A DNA stretch of 35,851 nt from Deltaproteobacteria bacterium (GTDB lineage Bacteria; Bdellovibrionota_C; UBA2361; JAGFJO01): assembly GCA_024102635.1 (NCBI GenBank), contig JAGFJO010000135.1, forward strand, positions 1-35,851, read 5' to 3'. Of the stretch, positions 1 to 5,874 are shown one piece after another. The position numbers and the translations under genes were made by a program. The notes under the pieces were generated by a model that was given only the letters and a program-made list of their open reading frames with translations, was not told the DNA's origin and ran no database searches. Positions within the stretch are counted from its first letter, which is position 1. The number at the start of each line of letters is the position of its first letter.

Positions 1-1
1 A

Positions 2-619
2 GACGAAGTCGGCGGAGACTGGTACTTCGTGAACCCGGATGCTGGTGGGAAGCTTTCAGTGCAGATAGCGGATGTAACCGGGCACGGGTTGGCCGCTGCG
101 TTTATCGGCTGCATGACAAAATTAGCTCTAGTTGCTGCCGATTGTCACGAGCCCGCAGCGCTCCTAAGGGAGATGAACCGGCTTTTGGCTCCTCAGCTTC
201 CGCAAGGCACTTTCGTGACTTTATGCAGCTACCTCTTCGATCCGGTTAGCGGAAAAGTTCAGATCTCGCGCGCAGGCCATCCTCCTGCAATTTTAGTAGA
301 ACGTGCCGGAGGCACCGTCAAAAAGCTGGCTTCCGATGGCTTCCCGATCGGTTTCTTGGATGACGCGGAGTACGCGCTGGATGAGGTGAACCTTGCCTCA
401 GGGGATCTTTTGATCGGTTATACTGACGGCATCTCGGAAGCTCAGAACAGAGACTCCGACCAGTACGGGATCGATAGAATGGCCGAAGCTGCCGCTTCTG
501 CTCCCGCGGAGGCCACTTCCGAGCAGATTGTGAAAAGGATTCTGGAGGACTTCGGCCGATTCTGTGACGGCCGCATTTTGAAGGATGACATCACCCTGGT
601 CGTTTTAAAGCGAAAGTGA
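2..619 (+). CDS. SpoIIE/RsbU-type PP2C Ser phosphatase, C-terminal part
   Basis: The reading frame is open from the window edge, so this is the 3' part of a longer gene; the GTG at 29 is internal. The first residues read DEVGGDWYF, the metal-binding VGGDWY signature that opens the SpoIIE-type PP2C domain. It is followed by ADVTGHGLAAA, a second acidic block YTDGISEAQN, and the closing KDDITLVVL motif, so the catalytic domain appears complete. Family members dephosphorylate anti-anti-sigma (STAS) proteins in partner-switching pathways, usually under control of an N-terminal sensor that here lies outside the window. No STAS or RsbW gene is visible nearby, so the substrate is unknown. The next gene starts about 50 bp downstream on the same strand. 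Confidence 0.9.
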   Translation, partial: DEVGGDWYFVNPDAGGKLSVQIADVTGHGLAAAFIGCMTKLALVAADCHEPAALLREMNRLLAPQLPQGTFVTLCSYLFDPVSGKVQISRAGHPPAILVERAGGTVKKLASDGFPIGFLDDAEYALDEVNLASGDLLIGYTDGISEAQNRDSDQYGIDRMAEAAASAPAEATSEQIVKRILEDFGRFCDGRILKDDITLVVLKRK

Positions 620-667
620 GCACGCGGCCTACTTTCATAGACATTGCTAATCTGTTATCTCTCGCAT

Positions 668-1129
668 ATGGAGCTGAACCTGCACCCTCCTCTCGCGGCT
701 TTTCCGCTCGCCTTATGCGTGTGCGTTGCCGTGCTGGAGGCCGTGGCTCTGTTTAAGTCTGCGGCCGCCATTGAGAGCGCCATCAAGATTAATCTTACTT
801 TTCTGGTTATCACTACCGCTGCTGCTTTTTTTTCAGGGTACCAGGCGGCTGATTCAGCAAGTCTGAGCTTTCAGGTGTCGGAAGATGTCATTGCTGAACA
901 TCACAATATTGGCCGCCTTGCTCTTTTCCTTGTGCTGCCGGCGGCAGCGCTGCGCTTTATCGCTTCTGGCGCAAAGCACGCGCGCGCAATTTTCTTTACT
1001 CTGTACTACGCCTCGCTTGTATCGCTCTGCGCCTTGATAATCCTAGCGGGTTTTAAAGGAGGACAGCTCGTCTTTCAGTATGGAGCCGGTGTCTCTTTGC
1101 ACCAGGACGACCAAAACTCTTCACCGTGA
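668..1129 (+). CDS. DUF2231-like four-TM membrane protein
   Basis: About 153 residues with four hydrophobic segments. It opens with an LHPPLAAFPLAL segment, like the HP.L.HFP pattern of DUF2231 membrane proteins, and has an internal AEHHNIGRLALF segment in which the histidines could bind a ligand or metal. I start it at the ATG at 668 because the conserved segment begins just after it; a TTG at 644 in frame would only add eight residues. The function of the family is unknown; it is often described as an inner-membrane protein of redox or heme context. Its 3' end overlaps the convergent adenosyltransferase gene by 9 bp with no terminator between them. Family assignment rests on motif resemblance only. 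Confidence 0.65.
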   Translation: MELNLHPPLAAFPLALCVCVAVLEAVALFKSAAAIESAIKINLTFLVITTAAAFFSGYQAADSASLSFQVSEDVIAEHHNIGRLALFLVLPAAALRFIASGAKHARAIFFTLYYASLVSLCALIILAGFKGGQLVFQYGAGVSLHQDDQNSSP

Positions 1130-1693
1130 AACACCGGGCTTCCAAAGTACTTCGGGAACTGCGGACAGCGCCGACTCGCGTCGCGACATTGCAAAGAAAA
1201 GGTCACTAAGGCGGTTCAAGTAGATTTGCCAGCTGTTATCGGCTGGCTCAGTTTTAACAAGCGATATAACTCTACGTTCCGCTCGGCGACACACGGTGCG
1301 GCACAAATGAAGGTGGCCATTCAACTTGGAACCTCCCGGAAGCAGGAAAGAGGTAAGCGGGGGCAGATTTTCGTTCAGCTCATCGATCCATTGCTCTAGA
1401 CGGCTTATATGCTGCTCGGTTATAGCCGGCAACTTGGAGCGATCAAATCCGGCGGGTGAGGCAAGAAGGCTGCCGAGATCGAATAGTTCATGTTGAATTG
1501 CTATCAATTTTTCCCGGATGATACTATGCAGATCGCTGCAGTAAGCGAGTGCTATTCCGACTACGCTATTCAATTCATCGACAGTTCCGAAAGCTTCGAC
1601 TCTCAGAGAATCTTTCGCGACACGTGACCCGTCAACCAGTCCAGTAGCGCCGTCATCACCGGTGCGGGTATAGATTTTGTTGATTCTAACCAT
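1121..1693 (-). CDS. pduO: PduO-type ATP:cob(I)alamin adenosyltransferase
   Basis: 190 residues, usual for the family. It transfers the 5'-deoxyadenosyl group of ATP to cob(I)alamin, giving adenosylcobalamin for isomerases such as methylmalonyl-CoA mutase. The N-terminus carries the nucleotide-binding signature YTRTGDDGATGLVDG (about residues 8-22), followed by EAFGTVDELNS, and the C-terminal half has CRTVCRRAERRVISL, the conserved Arg-rich helix of the ATP/cobalamin site. This is the PduO/MMAB fold, not the CobA or EutT type. The gene sits just downstream of a strong hairpin (1714-1742), leaving only about 20 bp for a promoter outside the hairpin, so transcription may depend on read-through or on a promoter overlapping the hairpin. 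No cobalamin or mutase genes are adjacent. Confidence 0.92.
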   Translation of the reverse strand: MVRINKIYTRTGDDGATGLVDGSRVAKDSLRVEAFGTVDELNSVVGIALAYCSDLHSIIREKLIAIQHELFDLGSLLASPAGFDRSKLPAITEQHISRLEQWIDELNENLPPLTSFLLPGGSKLNGHLHLCRTVCRRAERRVISLVKTEPADNSWQIYLNRLSDLFFAMSRRESALSAVPEVLWKPGVSR

Positions 1694-1713
1694 TTCTTAC
1701 TAAGTGAGCGAAT

Positions 1714-1742
1714 CCTAAAAAAGCCAAGAAGGCTTTTTTAGG
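1714..1742 (-). terminator. Intrinsic terminator, perfect 12-bp stem
   Basis: A perfect inverted repeat: arm CCTAAAAAAGCC (1714-1725), 5-nt loop AAGAA, arm GGCTTTTTTAGG (1731-1742). The A and T runs inside the arms give a U-rich 3' side in either direction. It lies 6 bp past the stop of the minus-strand gene at 1748-1978, which it most likely terminates. Confidence 0.85.
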
Positions 1743-1747
1743 AGCAG

Positions 1748-1978
1748 TTATTTATTCAGCAGATCTTCAATTTCTTCTAGCGAAGCCGGAGCGTGAGTAT
1801 TTTGCGGCCCCGACTCGGTTGCCGGGGAATGATCAATCTCTGGAGCATTAAGAGCCGGCACTTCCTGAAGATTACCATCTCTTTTACCCGCAAGGGCACC
1901 CCAAACATCGTATCCAAAATAAGGGAGCAGCAGCAATATAGCCAAAATCAATGATAGTGTAAAAAATACGGTCCTCAT
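1748..1978 (-). CDS. Small membrane-anchored protein, unknown
   Basis: About 76 residues from the ATG at 1978 (MRTVFFTLSLILAILLLLPYF). A single hydrophobic segment at residues 3-20 is either an uncleaved signal anchor or a signal peptide; the remainder is polar, Pro- and Glu-rich, and ends in an acidic amphipathic tail (LEEIEDLLNK). A GTG at 1999 is an alternative start seven residues upstream; neither start has a clear ribosome binding site. The gene lies between the sigma54-activator-like operon and a strong terminator, so it may be the last cistron of that operon (48 bp gap). I do not recognise a family. Confidence 0.5.
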   Translation of the reverse strand: MRTVFFTLSLILAILLLLPYFGYDVWGALAGKRDGNLQEVPALNAPEIDHSPATESGPQNTHAPASLEEIEDLLNK

Positions 1979-2026
1979 GCGCGAACCAGCATACCACACC
2001 GATTAGATGACGTCAGGCTGGAATTC

Positions 2027-2314
2027 TCAACTATGTAGCCGCTGTATCACTAGTTCAATCAGCTCTTCCATCTGTTCCCCCATAACTGCGCTAAAGCGCT
2101 CCTCTACAAGAGCGAAGTGCTGATCCAGGGTGCGGGCATTGCGCTTTGAGATGGCGCTGATAATCGCTTTGACGTTTAAATCGTCACAATCTATTAGCAG
2201 CTCACCTTGCTTGCCCAGCGTACATGGAAGTTTACCGCTTGAAAGTAGCCAGACAATTGCCCCGTCCGAAAGGCCGCTTAATCGTTTGAAATCTAGAAGA
2301 GGGTAGTGTTTCAT
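2027..2314 (-). CDS. Small HTH/excisionase-like protein, third gene of regulator operon
   Basis: 95 residues. The first half (LSGLSDGAIVWLLSSGKLPC then GELLIDCDDL) follows the pattern of a MerR/excisionase-like winged helix: helix, turn, second helix ending in G-K-L-P, and a beta wing carrying LID. The second half is a long amphipathic helix (about residues 58-93), suited to dimerisation or to binding a partner. Its start codon overlaps the stop of the upstream activator gene by 4 bp (ATGA), so it is translationally coupled and is probably made in fixed proportion with the two sigma54-activator-like proteins. It could supply DNA binding or act as an adaptor for them. The fold call is from pattern only. 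Confidence 0.6.
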   Translation of the reverse strand: MKHYPLLDFKRLSGLSDGAIVWLLSSGKLPCTLGKQGELLIDCDDLNVKAIISAISKRNARTLDQHFALVEERFSAVMGEQMEELIELVIQRLHS

Positions 2315-3840
2315 TCTAAATAGCCCGTTTCCCGTTGCTTTTGTATTTTGCTTATTACCAGCTGCAGAAGCTGTTCGTTCTCATCTAGCATCGCAGCGGC
2401 TTTCCCCAAATCACCTGCGCATGCCTCAATTGCCCCCACGCGGGTCATTTCTATGAATTTATCAATGCTAGCTTTCAAAGAACCGGAGCGGTATTGGAGA
2501 GCTGATCGGGATACATAATCCGCAGCCTGTACTATAACGTCGGCTAAATCCAGTGGCGCAACTGCTACCCTAGCACCGAGAATGCGGCCGACGATTGACT
2601 CATCGATTACATCCTGCTCCTCAATATCGGCAAGTTCACAAAGCTGGGCAGTTACATTCTCTAACTGCCGCAGATTGCCCGGCCATGAATTACAAAAGAG
2701 CACTCTGTAAGCCTGTGGCAGGAGCCCTTGAACGGCGCGCGCCTTAGGTCTTTGCCGCTGAATTTTTGCCAGGCCGAATGCCAATGCTGGAGCGACATCG
2801 AGCGGCCTGCGCTTCAGTGGCACCAGTTCGAGTTGAACCCTTTCCAAACGGTAAGCGAAATCTTCACGTAATATTCCGGACTCGATCATATCCGGTATGC
2901 TTTTATTGGATGCAAAGACAAAGCGTACATCGGCTTCAATCTTCTCTGCACTGCCGACTCTACGATATTCCTTGTTCTCAATGAAGGTAATTAGCTTGCC
3001 CTGCAGGTCTTTATCGATGCTTTGCAGCTCATCTATGAACAAGGTTCCTTTTTCGGCGCTCTTAACCAAGCCCCATTTATCTACAGCGCCGGTATATGCC
3101 CCGGCGACCGCGCCGAAAAGCTCCGCCTGAACGAGTTCTGAGGAGGAAAAATCGCGCGGAGTGATGCTCACGAATTGGCCCGGACGGCCCGAAAGGATAT
3201 GCAGAGCGTAGGCCAGACGGGTTTTACCGGTACCGGTCTCGCCGATGATTATGGGATTTTCATTGATGTAGCTGGCATAACGCGGAAGCCATCGCATCCA
3301 TAACTCGCGGCTTTGCGGGTCCGCAAGCGACTGCACCCAGCCATGGTGGCCGAGCCGTGGAAGAGCGATCTGGCCGTCGGCCCGCCGCTTAAGCTCCATT
3401 TGCAACAGTGAAAGAACGTTCGTCAGTTGCTCCGCAACGCTGGGAACCGAGGGCATATTAGCCGGAGGAGCGGCAATGAATGCATCTATCCATTCTGAAG
3501 GTGCGAGATCGGAGGAATTGCTAAAAAGCAGGTCTCCGCCGAACGCAAGGACTTCGCTCGCGGTAAGAGCCACAATTACGTAGATCTCATTGCCGGAGCG
3601 TTCATGCAGATTATGCAAAATTTTTCTAAGCCAGGCATGCTGCCGTGCTGAAAAGTGCGGCCCTACCTCGAATATAACCACATTCGGCCTCTGGGTGAGG
3701 ATCATGCTCCAAGAATCGATTAATGTCCCGTAAAAAACTGCATCGCAAAGTCCGGACTGAGTTACTACAGCCGACACTCGTCTTCCGAAGTCGGATGAAC
3801 CGATGATGCAGAGGTGAAGGGGAGACTGTCCGGATTTCAT
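2311..3840 (-). CDS. Sigma54-activator-like AAA+ protein with pseudo-receiver
   Basis: 509 residues. Residues 8-125 resemble a receiver fold, but the usual phospho-Asp position reads VVIFEVGP, a Glu at about residue 58, and no conserved Lys is evident. The central AAA+ domain (about 165-415) is competent: Walker A GETGTGKT (200-207), the sigma54-contact loop as GAYTGA (247-252, a known variant of GAFTGA), Walker B GTLFIDE (265-271), and WPGNLRQLENV before the C-terminus. The C-terminal segment GDLGKAAAMLDENEQLLQ is only faintly like a Fis HTH. It therefore appears able to hydrolyse ATP and remodel sigma54 holoenzyme, with no receiver chemistry and doubtful DNA binding. It overlaps its neighbours by 4 bp on both sides (ATGA). 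Confidence 0.88.
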   Translation of the reverse strand: MKSGQSPLHLCIIGSSDFGRRVSAVVTQSGLCDAVFYGTLIDSWSMILTQRPNVVIFEVGPHFSARQHAWLRKILHNLHERSGNEIYVIVALTASEVLAFGGDLLFSNSSDLAPSEWIDAFIAAPPANMPSVPSVAEQLTNVLSLLQMELKRRADGQIALPRLGHHGWVQSLADPQSRELWMRWLPRYASYINENPIIIGETGTGKTRLAYALHILSGRPGQFVSITPRDFSSSELVQAELFGAVAGAYTGAVDKWGLVKSAEKGTLFIDELQSIDKDLQGKLITFIENKEYRRVGSAEKIEADVRFVFASNKSIPDMIESGILREDFAYRLERVQLELVPLKRRPLDVAPALAFGLAKIQRQRPKARAVQGLLPQAYRVLFCNSWPGNLRQLENVTAQLCELADIEEQDVIDESIVGRILGARVAVAPLDLADVIVQAADYVSRSALQYRSGSLKASIDKFIEMTRVGAIEACAGDLGKAAAMLDENEQLLQLVISKIQKQRETGYLE

Positions 3841-5126
3841 TTCGCATGCTCCGCTGAGTGAAGTGAGGAGTAAAGAGCGTTGATGCTAATACCGAGCTTA
3901 GCCGCGGCAACGCGGTAGCTCCAGCCGTTCTTTTCCAGCATAGCGGCTGCAATAAGTGGGTCCACAGTGAGGGCGGCATCTTCGCTGAAACATCCTTCTG
4001 CAAAGCATCGGCTCTCTTCAAGCAGCTGGCGGATGGGAGTGTCGGAATAAACACTGCTTAAAAGGGCGTCCAAAACACACGATCTAAGCTCCCGGACATT
4101 AGCCTTCCATTCCAATGAAGAGAGCCATTCAATCACGTCAGAAGGCAGAGGTTTAATTTTTTTCCCTATTAGATCCTCCGCTTCCTTGGCGAATCGCTGC
4201 ACAAGAGGGGCTATATCTTCGCTCCGTTCCTTCAGTGGGGCCACGCATAATAGTTCAGCGCGGGTCATTCTTTTCCAGGCCTGCGCTGTCTCCTCGTCGG
4301 CAGTGCAAATTACCAGCCGCGATCCGCTGCTTGATGCGCGGTTGTCCGGCCAGAGCCGGGAAAGATTTCTATAAACACAATCTAGAAGCTCGCCGCCATC
4401 TTGATCGGCATATTCTGCAATTAGGAAGAGATTTTCCCCCAGGGAGAGATGTGCGCCCTTTCTTAGATACAGTCCAATCAGCTCCTCGATGCTGCTGGAA
4501 TTGAAGCGCATGTCTGCGATCAGGCGAAAGGCGCTGCTATTAGAGCTGCGTTCGATGGCTCGGGCGACGGTACTGATACCGGAGCCGCAGGGGCCCTTGA
4601 CAACGATGATCGGGGCCCCGCGCGTTATGATTGCTTTCGCTTGCTCTATCAGCTTTCTTGATTGGGCCGATTGTGCCACCAGTTCATCCAGGGAGAGAGC
4701 CGGTAGGGGTGTGCGTTTCGGAGATGCTTTACCCTCGCGCAACGTATGATCGATCTCCGCTGCGAGCCTCTTGATCGAATCGGCGCTGTCGAGTTCATAG
4801 TAGTTGAGCGCCCCCATTCGTAGAGCGTTGACCGCAACTTGAACGCTCGGCTCGTCGGTCAAGTAAAACACGCGCGGCCGCCGCTCTTGTTTTACTGTTT
4901 CAAAAGCCGTCATTATGTCCGGTCCGGTACTATAATCCCCCAGCAAGTAGTCAAGCACTAGAACCTTCGGGTGACGCGATTTAAGAAGCTCTATTATGTC
5001 TTCCGTAATTTCAATGCGAGACGCTGTTATTCCATACTGCGAGAGGGCGGCTTGCAGATCTTCGGCGGCGCGCATTTTAGCGGGCTCCCGCTCATTTAGA
5101 ACAATTACTACCGGCTCTCGCATCAT
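3837..5126 (-). CDS. NtrC-like regulator with dead AAA+ domain and intact Fis HTH
   Basis: 429 residues in the NtrC order. The receiver (1-130) keeps a phosphorylatable Asp (VLVLDYLLGD, D59) and a Thr (FYLTDE), but the conserved Lys is missing in LNYYELDSA. The AAA+ domain (about 145-370) is inactivated. The Walker A reads GPCGSGIST with Ile at 184 in place of Lys, the Walker B position reads ENLFLIAEYAD, and there is no GAFTGA loop. WKANVREL is retained, and the end is a good Fis-type HTH (AAAKLGISINALYSSL). The protein should bind DNA but cannot be a stand-alone sigma54 activator. It is the first gene of a three-gene operon and overlaps the ATPase-competent paralogue by 4 bp, which suggests a hetero-oligomer. 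It diverges from the receiver gene at 5186 across 59 bp. Confidence 0.85.
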   Translation of the reverse strand: MMREPVVIVLNEREPAKMRAAEDLQAALSQYGITASRIEITEDIIELLKSRHPKVLVLDYLLGDYSTGPDIMTAFETVKQERRPRVFYLTDEPSVQVAVNALRMGALNYYELDSADSIKRLAAEIDHTLREGKASPKRTPLPALSLDELVAQSAQSRKLIEQAKAIITRGAPIIVVKGPCGSGISTVARAIERSSNSSAFRLIADMRFNSSSIEELIGLYLRKGAHLSLGENLFLIAEYADQDGGELLDCVYRNLSRLWPDNRASSSGSRLVICTADEETAQAWKRMTRAELLCVAPLKERSEDIAPLVQRFAKEAEDLIGKKIKPLPSDVIEWLSSLEWKANVRELRSCVLDALLSSVYSDTPIRQLLEESRCFAEGCFSEDAALTVDPLIAAAMLEKNGWSYRVAAAKLGISINALYSSLHSAEHAK

Positions 5127-5185
5127 AATCCTTAAGATGAGTCCCGTCTTGGAATGATGCGGAAGGCTGATGGCATGGCGCTAAA

Positions 5186-5785
5186 ATGAAAGATATTCTG
5201 ATTGTAGAAGACGGCAAAACCGAACGTGAGCGGTTGTCGAATCTTTTCTCCAATGAAGGCTATTCAGTTATAGCTTGCGAGAGCGTGCAGCAGGCAGAGC
5301 AAAGTCTAAACAATGACGTGTTCCGTCTAGCAATTCTTGATATAGGGCTGAGCGATAAGTCCGGGTCGTACCTTTTCAACACCATCAAAAGGTTGGGTAA
5401 GGTTTCGTACATCATCATCTTCACAGGAAATCCATCCGTTCACCTCAAGCAAAGATTCCTGGAGGAGGGAGCAGCCGACTATATTGTAAAAGCCTCTCCT
5501 CAAGCGCAAAACGAAAGTTTTCTTAACAGGGTAAAGGAAATCATAGGTGATTCTCAAACTTTCACTGCTGAAGGGATACCTCTTGAGGTGTTCTTGGGGC
5601 GTCATGTGATGCCCTCCTCTCAGCAATTATTTTTAAATATGGATAATTCGTTTCCGGCTTGTAAACAGTGCAATGGCGCCAGTTATAAGGTTATCTTTTC
5701 ACATCAAACCCAGGTCCCGCCGGACATAGTGGGTCAGGTTGTTTGTTCCCAATGCGGCCGGCCGATGGATCCGGATGTCGAATAG
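5186..5785 (+). CDS. Response-regulator receiver fused to C-terminal zinc ribbon
   Basis: 199 residues. The receiver domain (1-120) has all phosphorylation residues: E8/D9 in ILIVEDG, D52 in AILDIGL, T80 in IIIFTGN and K102 in DYIVKAS. A linker of about 35 residues leads to a C-terminal zinc-binding unit with CKQC (C159, C162) and CSQC (C187, C190), a rubredoxin-like or zinc-ribbon pair. There is no recognisable DNA-binding domain, so output is probably by protein contact through the ribbon. The gene is divergent from the sigma54-activator-like operon and 89 bp upstream of the hybrid sensor on the same strand. This suggests the three units form one relay. The ribosome binding site is weak. 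Confidence 0.82.
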   Translation: MKDILIVEDGKTERERLSNLFSNEGYSVIACESVQQAEQSLNNDVFRLAILDIGLSDKSGSYLFNTIKRLGKVSYIIIFTGNPSVHLKQRFLEEGAADYIVKASPQAQNESFLNRVKEIIGDSQTFTAEGIPLEVFLGRHVMPSSQQLFLNMDNSFPACKQCNGASYKVIFSHQTQVPPDIVGQVVCSQCGRPMDPDVE

Positions 5786-5874
5786 GCCTTCAACCCGCAA
5801 TTGCCTCTCATTCTTACGAGGGAACGACAAATTAAGCAGTTTACTGCAAAGATAGCTCAATTGGGGAATATATC

